Source: Hymenobacter radiodurans (GTDB taxonomy: Bacteria > Bacteroidota > Bacteroidia > Cytophagales > Hymenobacteraceae). From it: DNA of 64,000 nt. A model generated the notes under the pieces. It was not told the DNA's origin. It saw nothing but the letters and a program-made list of their open reading frames with translations, and made no database searches. Positions 18,628 through 27,604 of this stretch are shown here, in pieces. Each line of letters opens with the position of its first letter. Positions within the stretch are counted from its first letter, which is position 1. Where the stretch lies: the NCBI RefSeq assembly GCF_004355185.1, contig NZ_CP037922.1:620001-684000 (forward strand), given 5' to 3'. The position numbers were made by a program, and so were the translations under genes.

Positions 18628-19938
18628 ATGGTTGATACGACCTACGTTCCTTACAAAGTAAAAGACATGTCGCTGGCCGAATGGGGCCGCAAGGAAATCC
18701 GTTTGGCGGAGGCTGAAATGCCGGGCCTGATGGCTTTGCGCGAAGAGTTTGGTGCTTCGCAGCCGCTGAAGGGTGCCCGCATTGCTGGCTGCCTGCACAT
18801 GACTATCCAGACCGCCGTACTCATCGAGACGCTTATCGCGCTGGGTGCTGACGTAACTTGGTCATCGTGCAATATCTTCTCTACTCAGGACCATGCTGCC
18901 GCTGCTATTGCTGCTGCGGGCATCCCGGTCTATGCTTGGAAGGGCATGAATGAGGAGGAGTTCAACTGGTGCATCGAGCAGACCCTGTATTTCGGTGCAG
19001 ATCGTCAGCCCCTGAACATGATTCTGGATGATGGCGGCGATCTGACTAATATGGTCCTCAACAACTTCCCTGAGTTGGCTGCTGGCATCAAAGGCATTTC
19101 TGAGGAAACCACTACCGGCGTATTGCGTCTGTTAGATCGGGTAAAGAATGGCAGCCTGCTCATGCCTGCCTTCAACATCAATGACTCTGTGACCAAGTCG
19201 AAGTTCGACAACAAGTATGGTTGCAAAGAGTCGGCAGTAGACGCTATCCGCCGGGCAACTGACGTAATGATGGCTGGCAAAATTGCCGTTGTAGCTGGTT
19301 ACGGCGACGTAGGAAAAGGTACGGCTGCTTCGCTGCGCGGTGCTGGTGCTCGCGTTATCGTTACCGAGATTGACCCAATTTGCGCACTGCAGGCTGCTAT
19401 GGACGGCTACGCGGTGAAGAAGATGGCGAACGCCATCAAAGAGGCCGACATCGTGGTAACGGCTACCGGCAACTGCGATATCATCACCGAAGAGCACTTC
19501 CGCGCGCTGAAGGACAAGGCTATCGTTTGCAACATCGGTCACTTCGACGATGAAATCGATATGGCTTGGCTCAATGGCAACTATGGCCACACCAAAGACA
19601 CAGTGAAGCCCCAAGTTGATTTGTACAACATCGACGGCAAAGAGGTCATCATCTTGGCCGAAGGCCGCTTGGTGAACTTGGGCTGTGCTACAGGCCACCC
19701 TTCATTCGTGATGTCAAACTCGTTCACCAACCAGGTATTGGCGCAGCTAGAGTTGTGGCAGAACGCTGACCAGTACGAGAACAAAGTATACACGCTGCCT
19801 AAGCACCTCGACGAGAAAGTAGCTTATCTGCACTTGGCCAAGATCGGTGTAGAATTAGATGAGTTACGGCCGAAGCAGGCTCAGTACATCGGTGTAGATG
19901 TACAAGGCCCGTTCAAGTCGGACTTGTACCGCTACTAG
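18628..19938 (+). CDS. ahcY: Adenosylhomocysteinase
   Basis: 436 residues. It hydrolyses S-adenosylhomocysteine to adenosine and homocysteine, which keeps SAM-dependent methylation running. Visible landmarks are [15 protein letters not shown], the [13 protein letters not shown] substrate segment, the NAD-binding glycine motif [15 protein letters not shown] (about residues 227-241), GHFDDEID and the C-terminal dimer-locking tail ending SDLYRY. The start is ATG at 18628, just behind a TAnnTTTG element. It is a single gene with a terminator at 19957-19989. Confidence 0.97.
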   Translation: MVDTTYVPYKVKDMSLAEWGRKEIRLAEAEMPGLMALREEFGASQPLKGARIAGCLHMTIQTAVLIETLIALGADVTWSSCNIFSTQDHAAAAIAAAGIPVYAWKGMNEEEFNWCIEQTLYFGADRQPLNMILDDGGDLTNMVLNNFPELAAGIKGISEETTTGVLRLLDRVKNGSLLMPAFNINDSVTKSKFDNKYGCKESAVDAIRRATDVMMAGKIAVVAGYGDVGKGTAASLRGAGARVIVTEIDPICALQAAMDGYAVKKMANAIKEADIVVTATGNCDIITEEHFRALKDKAIVCNIGHFDDEIDMAWLNGNYGHTKDTVKPQVDLYNIDGKEVIILAEGRLVNLGCATGHPSFVMSNSFTNQVLAQLELWQNADQYENKVYTLPKHLDEKVAYLHLAKIGVELDELRPKQAQYIGVDVQGPFKSDLYRY

Positions 19939-19956
19939 GATTCGGTTTAATTAATA

Positions 19957-19989
19957 AAAAAGCCCCCAGATGATATCTGGGGGCTTTTT
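19957..19989 (+). terminator. Rho-independent terminator
   Basis: AAAAAGCCCCCAGAT pairs with ATCTGGGGGCTTTTT around a three-base loop. Confidence 0.85.
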
Positions 19990-20104
19990 GTTGTTTTAAT
20001 ACATTCTGCCAAAACCCTTATACCTGCTTTGCCTTCTTATTCGAGCATTATAGATTTAACAGAAAAGGCCAGCGCTATGCAATCATTACAGATATTTGCC
20101 CCCC

Positions 20105-20872
20105 ATGTCCCTTTCTCTCTCCGTCGTCATTATTACGTTCAATGAAGAGCGCAACATCGGCCGATGCCTGGATGCACTTGGCGACATTGCCGATGAAGTA
20201 GTAGTAGTTGATTCCTTCTCGACTGATGAGACGGTAAGTATCTGTGAGAGTCGGCAGGCCCGGGTTGTTCAGCAGGCTTTTGCCGGCTACGTGGAGCAGA
20301 AGAATTTTGCCACGGCCCAAGCTCGCTTTGATTATGTGCTCCAACTCGATGCCGATGAGGTGCTGACGGAGGAACTGCGCCAAAGCATTCGGGAAGCGAA
20401 ACAGAATTGGCAGGGTGCGGGCTACACCTTAGCTCGGCTCACCAACTATTGTGGTACCTGGGTGCGCCACGGTGGCTGGTACCCCGATCGCAAGCTACGC
20501 CTCTACGACCGGCGCTTGGGGCGCTGGACTGGCTTGCTTTTGCACGAGCGCTACGAAGTGACTGTGGGGCAACATGTCGGTGCATTATCGGGCGACTTAC
20601 TCCATTACTCTTACGATTCGGTAGCACAACACGTCACACAACTCAACCGTTTTACCAGCATCGCAGCTGAGGAGCTGGCGCTACGCGGAAAGCAAAACGC
20701 CACGCTTTTTCATCTTCTGCTCAAGCCTATCTGGAAGTTCGTGCACGGTTATTTTCTGCGTTTGGGCTTTCTCGATGGGTTTGCTGGCCTGTGCATTGCG
20801 AGCATTTCTGCGGGGGGCGTTTTTTTAAAATACGCCAAGCTGCGTACTCAGTCTACACCTTCCGCTAAATGA
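20105..20872 (+). CDS. Glycosyltransferase family 2, LPS-core WaaE/KdtX type
   Basis: 255 residues. The GT-A fold begins LSVVIITFNEERNIGRCLDAL, followed by VVVDSFSTDETV, the metal-binding DADEVLTEEL (about residue 86) and HGGWYPDRKLRLYDR, a hallmark of the WaaE/KdtX-like subgroup. The product probably adds a sugar to lipopolysaccharide core on the cytoplasmic face. The ATG at 20105 directly follows a GCCCCCC run. It overlaps the next gene by ATGA, so the two are translationally coupled. Confidence 0.9.
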   Translation: MSLSLSVVIITFNEERNIGRCLDALGDIADEVVVVDSFSTDETVSICESRQARVVQQAFAGYVEQKNFATAQARFDYVLQLDADEVLTEELRQSIREAKQNWQGAGYTLARLTNYCGTWVRHGGWYPDRKLRLYDRRLGRWTGLLLHERYEVTVGQHVGALSGDLLHYSYDSVAQHVTQLNRFTSIAAEELALRGKQNATLFHLLLKPIWKFVHGYFLRLGFLDGFAGLCIASISAGGVFLKYAKLRTQSTPSAK

Positions 20873-21911
20873 AAACCTTTCTGGTAAGCCGGACAGATGC
20901 CATTGGCGACGTGGTACTGACCTTGCCCGTTTGCGGGCAGTTGAAGCGCTTATTTCCGGCGTGCCGGGTCGTGCTAATAGGCCGCACGTACACACAGGCC
21001 GTAGCCGAATCCTGTCCGCAGGTGGATGGGTTTATCAACGTAGATGAACTACTAGAAAAGCCCCCCAGCGCACAAGTTGAGTTGCTTAAAGCAGAAGGGG
21101 CTACCGCCATTCTTCACGTTTCCCCCAACAAAGCTGTAGCCCGGTTGGCGCAGCAAGCCGATATTCCTGTGCGTATTGGCACGCGCAACCGCTGGTTTCA
21201 TTGGCTGACTTGCAACCGATTGGTGGCTCTGAGTCGTCGCCATTCTCCTTTGCATGAAGCTCAACTGAATCTTCGTTTGCTGGGTCCGCTTGCTGCTTCA
21301 ACTGATGGTTTGCCTTTGGCCGAGGTAGCGACTTTAAGTAAGCTGCAGCCAGTTGAAGCGCTGGGGGCTTTTTTCAACAGCTGCTTCGAAATCGTAAAGC
21401 GGGCCAGCTCAATATTATTTTGCATCCTAGTTCCCGAGGTAGTGCGCGCGAATGGGGCCTCGATCATTTTGGCACCTTAGCACAGCTACTACATGAGGCT
21501 GGGCATCGCGTGTTTATTACGGGCACCGCTGCCGACGGTGAAATGCTGCGTCCGTGGCTAACGGCCCATGCTGCCGCACTTACCGCCGACTTAACTGGAC
21601 AACTCTCTCTGCCCCAACTTCTGGCATTCATTCACGCGGCCGATGGATTAGTAGCGGCCAGTACGGGGCCTCTACATCTGGCCGCTGCGCTGGGCCGACA
21701 AGCACTAGGAATTTATCCACCCCTGCGACCTACGGACCCGGGTCGGTGGGCGCCGCTTGGGCCTCATGCCGAGTACCTCGTGTTCGACCGTCCCAACTGT
21801 ACCGATTGCCGAGCTCAGCCCGCAGCGTGCACTTGCATACGTGCTATTCAGCCAGCGCAAGTGTTGGCACGTATTTCGGGGTGGCAACCGTTAGCTAGTC
21901 CCGCATCCTGA
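20869..21911 (+). CDS. Glycosyltransferase family 9 (heptosyltransferase type, frameshifted here)
   Basis: 347 residues once one base is restored. The N-terminal half has the GT9 opening VSRTDAIGDVVLTLPVCGQLK and VVLIGRTYT. The second half has the donor-binding region: FITGTAADGEM, then VAASTGPLHLAAALGRQALGIYPP (the D/STGPxHLA motif). The break is the G5 run 21363-21367: with six G it reads LGGFFQQLLRNRKAGQLNIILHPSSRGSAREW. GT9 enzymes add heptose or related sugars to LPS core. It is coupled to the GT2 gene by an ATGA overlap. Confidence 0.85.
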
Positions 21912-21915
21912 TATT

Positions 21916-23223
21916 TTGGCGCTAATATCTAATTCTGCTCCTCCTACTTCCTCGTTGTCACGCTTGCGGCAAGCATGGCAACAAGGCCGCGTATCGCAAT
22001 ACTTGCTGCTGCTAGCTTGTGTGGCTGGGGTAGCTGGGCTTTTTGCTTCGCGGGCACTAGTCGCCCTGAGCCCGCTGGTAGGTGTGGCAGCTGCCTTAGC
22101 GAACCCCAAGGCACGCTTAGCCTTAGTGCCATGGCTGCGCAATAGATCAGCTTGGGGCTTAGCACTGCTGTATCTATTGTTAGTAGTAAGTGGCTTGTAT
22201 ACCGAGGATTGGCCGGTTTGGAAGCACCAGATATATCGGCAGCTTCCCTTGATAGGAGTACCGCTGGCTTTTGCTTTAGCTGTACCACTGAGCGCCCAGC
22301 AGCGCTACGCCGTCGGTTGTTTGTTTGTAGCTGGAGCGTCACTAGTAGGTGGTGCTACGGTTATTCGTTATTTGCTCAACCCGCTGGCCAACAATGAGTT
22401 GATTATGATGGGTCAAAACACTGCTTCCGTAACGGGTATTTTTCACATTCATTTTGGCCTGATGCTGGCCTTGGCTGCTTACTTCGGTCCATTATTAAGC
22501 AGTAGCAGATATGCGGGAAGAGTAGCGCAGGGGCTATTAATTCTGGGGGGCATTTCGGCGGCCGTAGCGCTACACGTTCTAGCTTATCGGACGGGGTTGC
22601 TAGTGCTCTACGCCGCTTTATTGGTAAATGGGGTCTTTCTTATTGTAAAGCAGCGGCGTTACCTGTTGGGGGGCATTTTGTTGGCTTTTCTGCTCATTGC
22701 GCCTTTCCTAACCTATAACCTCCTAACTTCTTTCCGCTACCGGGTGCTAGGTACAGCCTATGATATAGCGCAGTTTTCGGCGGACCGGGATATCAACGAT
22801 TTTTCCGTGTCGCAGCGCTTTGCAGCCTGGGAAACGGCCCGCGTCATCACCACTTTCCGGCCGTGGGTGGGCGTAGGCATAGCCGATGTGCGGGCTGAGA
22901 TGATGCGCCAATACGAGTGGCGTGACTATGGCCTATCACCCGCCAACCGCGTCATGATCCATAATCAGTACCTGCACTACTTGGTAGGCGGTGGCGTAAT
23001 CGGATTATTTCTTTGGCTACTGGTTCTGCTTGGACCGCTAGCGCAACCTAGTTTACGTAGAAACCCGTACGTGATACATTTCCTGGTTGTAATGGGCACC
23101 GGAATGCTGGTTGATTCACTGCTGGAGCTCCAAATCGGCTTCAACTTGTTCGTGTTTCTTTACAGCTTTCTAGTGGTAGCTGGCGAGCGACGCGGCCAAA
23201 TGGCTGCCGCAAACCTTCCCTAA
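21916..23223 (+). CDS. O-antigen ligase-like (Wzy/WaaL family) membrane protein
   Basis: 435 residues with about ten to twelve hydrophobic helices. The family's periplasmic loop is visible: RPWVGVGIADVRAEMMRQYEWRDYG, then MIHNQYLHYLVGGGVIGLFLW (about residues 315-375). Proteins of this type polymerise O units or ligate polysaccharide to lipid A core, so it fits the two LPS glycosyltransferases just upstream. The best start is TTG at 21916, four bases after the previous stop. A similar gene sits at 48466-49743. Confidence 0.85.
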   Translation: MALISNSAPPTSSLSRLRQAWQQGRVSQYLLLLACVAGVAGLFASRALVALSPLVGVAAALANPKARLALVPWLRNRSAWGLALLYLLLVVSGLYTEDWPVWKHQIYRQLPLIGVPLAFALAVPLSAQQRYAVGCLFVAGASLVGGATVIRYLLNPLANNELIMMGQNTASVTGIFHIHFGLMLALAAYFGPLLSSSRYAGRVAQGLLILGGISAAVALHVLAYRTGLLVLYAALLVNGVFLIVKQRRYLLGGILLAFLLIAPFLTYNLLTSFRYRVLGTAYDIAQFSADRDINDFSVSQRFAAWETARVITTFRPWVGVGIADVRAEMMRQYEWRDYGLSPANRVMIHNQYLHYLVGGGVIGLFLWLLVLLGPLAQPSLRRNPYVIHFLVVMGTGMLVDSLLELQIGFNLFVFLYSFLVVAGERRGQMAAANLP

Positions 23224-23299
23224 GCGAACGGGTATAGTAGTATACGTTTCTTGGCTGATTGTCCTTTTTTGGTGATATTCGGCCGTAATTTTAGCCTCC

Positions 23300-23943
23300 A
23301 TGAGCGATTCTCCCGAACGGGTACCCAAGCTGAGCAAGGAAGAAAAAGACCGGCGGTTTCAGGCCGAACTGATGCCGGTGCTCGACCCGCTCTACAACTT
23401 TGCCTACCGCCTTACTCTCGACGAAGACGACGCCAACGACCTCGTGCAGGAGACCTATTTAAAGGCCTATCGTTTCTTTGAGTACTTCGAACAGGGAACC
23501 AACGCGAAAGCGTGGCTGTTTCGCATCCTGAAAAACTCGTTCATAAACGACTTCCGAAAAAGAGTAAGCAACCCGCCAAAGTCGACTACAGCGAAATTGA
23601 GGGTTACTACAACACGGAAGATGTGGAGGCCGAGGGCGATGTGGGAAGCACTTCGTCGGATATGCGGCAGCAGTCTGTGCGCGACCTCATCGGCGACGAG
23701 GTAGCCAGCGCGCTCAACTCGCTGCCCGTAGATTTCCGCACCGTCATTATTCTCTGTGATCTGGAAGGATTCACTTATGAAGAAATGGCTAAGGTGCTGG
23801 ATATTCCCATCGGTACGGTGCGTTCCCGTTTGCATCGGGCTCGCAACTTCCTGAAAGAAAAATTAGAGAAATACGCTAAATCAATGGGCTATGGCAACGA
23901 CGACGAAAACGAAGCTGACGCTCCCAATACAGACGAAGATTAA
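23300..23943 (+). CDS. ECF-type RNA polymerase sigma factor (frameshifted here)
   Basis: 214 residues once one A is restored. The region 2 core is PLYNFAYRLTLDEDDANDLVQETYLKAYRFF and AWLFRILKNSFINDFRKK. Region 4 is DFRTVIILCDLEGFTYEEMAKVLDIPIGTVRSRLHRARNFLKEKL. The break is the A5 run 23557-23561: six A joins DFRKKSKQPAKVDYSEIEGYYN. It is followed closely by a zinc-type anti-sigma gene, so the pair probably controls a stress or envelope regulon. Confidence 0.9.
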
Positions 23944-23965
23944 CAATAATACTTCTGGCTCCCTT

Positions 23966-24250
23966 ATGGAAACTACCTCTACCACAGCCCCCAACCAGCA
24001 AGCCGCCGCTCCTGGACCTGATTGTGAACGTGTAAACACAATTCTCGACCAAATTATTGTGGGGCAGGATCCTAACGAGGAGGATGAAGAATATTTCATC
24101 AATCACGCCGAAGACTGCTCTCCTTGCTTCGATAGCATTGATAAACAGCAGGTTTTCGTTGATTTTATCAATGAGAAAGTAGGTCGTAAGGGTGCTCCTT
24201 CTTCCCTTCCCCACACCATCATGGCGAGAGTTCAGGCAGAAATGGCCTAA
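23966..24250 (+). CDS. Putative zinc-binding anti-sigma factor
   Basis: 94 residues from the ATG at 23966. The frame is also open upstream into the sigma gene, but that part has no sense. The key motif is H47-x3-C51-x2-C54, as in the zinc-binding anti-sigma (ZAS) domain, with Cys20 as a possible fourth ligand. There is no membrane helix, so it would be a soluble anti-sigma that could respond to oxidation. It lies 22 bases behind its partner sigma gene. Confidence 0.72.
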   Translation: METTSTTAPNQQAAAPGPDCERVNTILDQIIVGQDPNEEDEEYFINHAEDCSPCFDSIDKQQVFVDFINEKVGRKGAPSSLPHTIMARVQAEMA

Positions 24251-24259
24251 TTTCGCCTC

Positions 24260-24844
24260 ATGCAGGGTAAAATCATCGTGTTTTCGGCCCCTTCCGGAGC
24301 CGGCAAAACTACTATAGTCCATCGGCTGCTGGAGCGGATTCCAGAGCTAAGCTTTTCGATTTCAGCCTGTACCCGCGATAGGCGTGGCCGCACGGAGGCG
24401 AATGGCAAAGACTATTACTTTATCTCCGTTCAGGAATTTCAGGAGAAAATCCGCCACGATGAGTTTGTCGAGTGGGAAGAGGTATATGAGGGGGCTTTTT
24501 ACGGCACTCTCAAATCTGAGATTGAACGCATCTGGGAGAGCGGTAAACACGCTGTCTTGGATGTTGATGTCAAAGGAGGGTTGAGTATCAAAGAGTTTTA
24601 CAAAGACCGCGCATTAGCGGTTTTCGTAAAACCACCTTCGCTGGAAGTGTTAGAAGAGCGACTAAAATCGCGTGCTACCGACTCCGCGGCCAGTATATCG
24701 GCTCGATTGTATAAGGCAAACTTCGAACTTACATTCGAGGATCGCTTTGACGTAACCATAGTCAATGATGACCTTGATGAGGCAATGGCGCAAGCTCAAA
24801 AGCTGGTGCGTGAGTTTATAACCGCCGAACCTGCTATTCTGTGA
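24260..24844 (+). CDS. gmk: Guanylate kinase
   Basis: 194 residues. It phosphorylates GMP (and dGMP) to GDP with ATP. The P-loop SAPSGAGKTT is at residues 8-17. The GMP-binding region FSISACTRDRRGRTEANGKDYYFI follows, then EVYEGAFYGTLKSEI and VDVKGGLSIKE. It is nine bases behind the anti-sigma gene and overlaps nadD by four bases (GTGA). Confidence 0.96.
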   Translation: MQGKIIVFSAPSGAGKTTIVHRLLERIPELSFSISACTRDRRGRTEANGKDYYFISVQEFQEKIRHDEFVEWEEVYEGAFYGTLKSEIERIWESGKHAVLDVDVKGGLSIKEFYKDRALAVFVKPPSLEVLEERLKSRATDSAASISARLYKANFELTFEDRFDVTIVNDDLDEAMAQAQKLVREFITAEPAIL

Positions 24845-25442
24845 GCTTAGCAGCAGAGCAAGAGCATAAAAAGGTAGGATTGCTTTTTGGCTCATTCAAT
24901 CCTGTTCATACCGGCCACCTCATTTTAGCGCATTTTATGGCCACCCACACCGATTTAGACGCGGTGTGGCTGGTGGTATCGCCCCAGAGCCCCTTCAAAG
25001 TTGGTCAGGAAATGTTGCCCGAAGAGGAACGACTAGCGCTAGTCGAGTTGGCTATTGCTGGCAACGACCGACTGCGGGCATTAGATATTGAGGCGCACAT
25101 GCCGAAGCCCAGCTATACGATTGATACGCTCGATGAGTTAGTTCGGCGTTATCCGCAACATCGCTTTGTGTTATTAATGGGCGAAGATAATCTACCCGAT
25201 TTACCGCGCTGGAAGCAAGCAGACCGCATTCTGGCCGAACATGAGGTATATGTGTATCCGCGGCCCGATGTGGATTCCACAGAACTGAAAGTGCACCCCA
25301 GCGTGCGCGTAGTAGAGGCGCCTCTACTTGACATCTCCGCCACGTTTATCCGTGATTGTGTGCGGGGGGGAAATCTATTCGCTATCTGGTCCCTGAAGCA
25401 GTAGAAGATAGAATAATGGCAGCTGGTTATTGGCAGCAATAA
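24841..25442 (+). CDS. nadD: Nicotinate-nucleotide adenylyltransferase (C-terminal frameshift here)
   Basis: 200 residues once one base is restored. NadD joins ATP and nicotinate mononucleotide in NAD synthesis. The nucleotidyltransferase motif GSFNPVHTGHL is at the N terminus and DISATFIR near the C terminus. The break is the G7 run 25364-25370. With eight G the tail reads GGKSIRYLVPEAVEDRI, the usual family ending, and stops at 25442; as given the frame ends early at 25404. The start is GTG, overlapping the gmk stop. Confidence 0.93.
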
Positions 25443-25483
25443 TAAAAAAGCCCCCCAGATTAGTCTGGGGGGCTTTTTTTATT
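25441..25483. terminator. Bidirectional terminator
   Basis: AATAAAAAAGCCCCCCAGA pairs with TCTGGGGGGCTTTTTTTATT around TTAG. It separates converging nadD (+) and frr (-), and the nadD stop overlaps its first bases. Confidence 0.9.
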
Positions 25484-25497
25484 AAAAGCGACAGAAA

Positions 25498-26061
25498 TCA
25501 AACCGTCATAATTTCGGCTTCCTTCTTACTCATCAAATCATCAATTTTGGTGATGTAGCTGTCGGTAGCTTTCTGAACTTTAGCTTCAGCGTCCTTCACT
25601 GCGTCTTCCGCAGCGCCCTCTTTCAGCAGCTTGCGCAACGACTCGTTCACGTCTTTGCGAATACCACGAATGCGTACTTTACCACCTTCCGACTCGTTTT
25701 TCACCTGTTTCACTAGGTCGCGGCGGCGCTCCTCCGTCATTGGCGGAATGTTCAGGCGAACACCTTCCGCATCCGACTGTGGATTAAGACCTAAGTCACT
25801 GTTCTTAATAGCCTTTACGATCTCACCAACGATATTTTTTTCCCACGCTTTGATATAGAGTGAACGAGCATCGGGAGCGGAAATATTTGCTACTTGGCTA
25901 ATGGGAGTAGGCGTACCATAATAGTCAACCCGGATGCCTTCAAGCATAGCCGGTGAGGCCTTGCCAGCCCGTATGCGACTCAGCTCCAAGTTGGTGTGCT
26001 GCAGAGCCTTACCCATTGATTCCTCTGCCTCGCTCAGATAAAACTGAATTTCTTCGTCCAT
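25498..26061 (-). CDS. frr: Ribosome recycling factor
   Basis: 187 residues, standard size. It splits post-termination ribosomes together with EF-G. The three-helix bundle has the conserved RIRAGKASPAMLEGIRVDYYG (about residues 30-50), LNIPPMTEERRRDLVKQVK and IRGIRKDVNE segments. It lies about 100 bases downstream of pyrH on the same strand, the common pyrH-frr arrangement. Confidence 0.97.
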   Translation of the reverse strand: MDEEIQFYLSEAEESMGKALQHTNLELSRIRAGKASPAMLEGIRVDYYGTPTPISQVANISAPDARSLYIKAWEKNIVGEIVKAIKNSDLGLNPQSDAEGVRLNIPPMTEERRRDLVKQVKNESEGGKVRIRGIRKDVNESLRKLLKEGAAEDAVKDAEAKVQKATDSYITKIDDLMSKKEAEIMTV

Positions 26062-26158
26062 TGTGAAAATATGTAAATGTTAAAAGTTGAGTTCTGAAGA
26101 ACTGCGAATTAATTTGGCAGTTATTATTCGGCACTCATGATGTCAGGTGTGCGAATTG

Positions 26159-26935
26159 TTACGCTGGTAAATTCAGGTTAGGTTGTAGGCTGCTGTGCTT
26201 GGCATCCAAAATTTGCCCCCCAGCGCCTTCCATCGACACGCGCGTACCGATGTTCTCGCCATCGATTAGCCGTTGCAAGTTGCCGGTTTTGTTCATGTCG
26301 AATACAACGATGGGCAGGTTGTTTTCCTTGCAGAGCGTGAACGCAGTCATATCCATCACGTTCAGGTTCTTCTCTATCACCTCATCAAATGAGATTTCGG
26401 GGAAGCGCACAGCGGAAGGGTCTTTCTCTGGATCGGCCGAGTAAATGCCGTCTACGCGAGTCCCTTTTAGTACCACGTCGGCCTCAATCTCGATGGCTCG
26501 CAACGAAGCTGCCGAGTCGGTTGTGAAGTATGGTGAGCCGATACCAGCTCCAAAAATAACGACGCGGCCTTTTTCTAAATGCCGCAGAGCACGCCGCCGG
26601 ATGTACGGCTCGCATACCTGCTGAATAGTAAGACCAGAAAGCAGGCGAGTATTCACCTCAAGCTTTTCGAGGGCGCTCTGCAAGGCCATGGAATTGATAA
26701 CCGTGGCTAGCATGCCCATATAGTCACCCTGAACGCGGTCGAGACCAAAGGTTTCGGCCTGCACGCCCCGGAAGATATTGCCGCCACCAATTACTACCGC
26801 TAACTGAGTGCCTGTAGCCGCCACAGCCTTTATTTCTTCAGCGTACTGCATCAGTCGAGTGGCGTCGATACCGTATTGCTGTTGGCCCATCAGCGCCTCA
26901 CCGCTTAGCTTGAGCAGAATTCGTTTGTACTTCAA
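26159..26935 (-). CDS. pyrH: UMP kinase
   Basis: 258 residues. It phosphorylates UMP to UDP. Motifs of the amino-acid-kinase fold are [53 protein letters not shown] (here [13 protein letters not shown]) and [16 protein letters not shown]. The last 21 residues after [10 protein letters not shown] go past the usual family end; this tail is encoded across a TGGGGGGC motif at 26216-26221. Confidence 0.94.
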   Translation of the reverse strand: MKYKRILLKLSGEALMGQQQYGIDATRLMQYAEEIKAVAATGTQLAVVIGGGNIFRGVQAETFGLDRVQGDYMGMLATVINSMALQSALEKLEVNTRLLSGLTIQQVCEPYIRRRALRHLEKGRVVIFGAGIGSPYFTTDSAASLRAIEIEADVVLKGTRVDGIYSADPEKDPSAVRFPEISFDEVIEKNLNVMDMTAFTLCKENNLPIVVFDMNKTGNLQRLIDGENIGTRVSMEGAGGQILDAKHSSLQPNLNLPA

Positions 26936-27003
26936 AGTGGTGGAAGTTGGTGAATAAGATGCTTACAAAAATGGGTAGCTTCTAATACCCATTCCAAACG
27001 CAT

Positions 27004-27507
27004 TTATGTGAACTGTACGAGCACTTGGCCCTTCTGCACGTTATCGCGCAAATTTATTTTAATGGCCCCAATCGTAACGTCGCTTGGGGCTTTTAGGATG
27101 TTCTCCATTTTCATCGCTTCTAATACCAGAAGCGGCTCACCCTTTTGTACCGTTTGGCCGGGCTCTACCCGAATATCCACGATCAGACCGGGCATTGGGG
27201 CTTTTAACTCGTGCACTTTGTTGGCCGCGGCATTGCTCATGCCCAGCTTATCAAGTAGCAGGTCGAAGCGGTCTTTGGCCTGCACCTCTACGAGCCGATT
27301 GTTCAGCTTTAGTTGGATGGTTTTGGCTGCATAATCACTAGTGATTAGCTCAGCAGAATAGGAGCGCCCTTCATAAAGTATGTGATAGCGACCAGAACCT
27401 AACGGTACGATATCCCAACTAAATGGCTCGTTATCTACGCTAATAGAGCCGTTGGCTTGGTACTCAATGTCCCATACTTGATTGGGGCCGGTGCGTACTT
27501 GCAGCAT
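27004..27507 (-). CDS. Biotin carboxyl carrier-type protein
   Basis: 167 residues from the ATG at 27507. The longer open frame reaches 27606, but a TATCTTTA promoter-like element inside it favours the shorter start. The C-terminal 70 residues are a biotinyl/lipoyl domain with the biotinylated-lysine motif EAMKMEN (about residue 130), preceded by MPGLIVDIRVEPGQTVQKG. The protein would carry carboxybiotin for an acyl-CoA carboxylase, but no carboxylase subunit is adjacent. It diverges from the M1 peptidase gene. Confidence 0.82.
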   Translation of the reverse strand: MLQVRTGPNQVWDIEYQANGSISVDNEPFSWDIVPLGSGRYHILYEGRSYSAELITSDYAAKTIQLKLNNRLVEVQAKDRFDLLLDKLGMSNAAANKVHELKAPMPGLIVDIRVEPGQTVQKGEPLLVLEAMKMENILKAPSDVTIGAIKINLRDNVQKGQVLVQFT

Positions 27508-27604
27508 AGGGGAGGGGCGGTAAAAGACGGAAAGGGGCTTAAAGATAGGCCAAATCTGAAATAATTTCGGAACTTTAGCCATCCTTTCCTTATTGCCACC
27601 CAGC

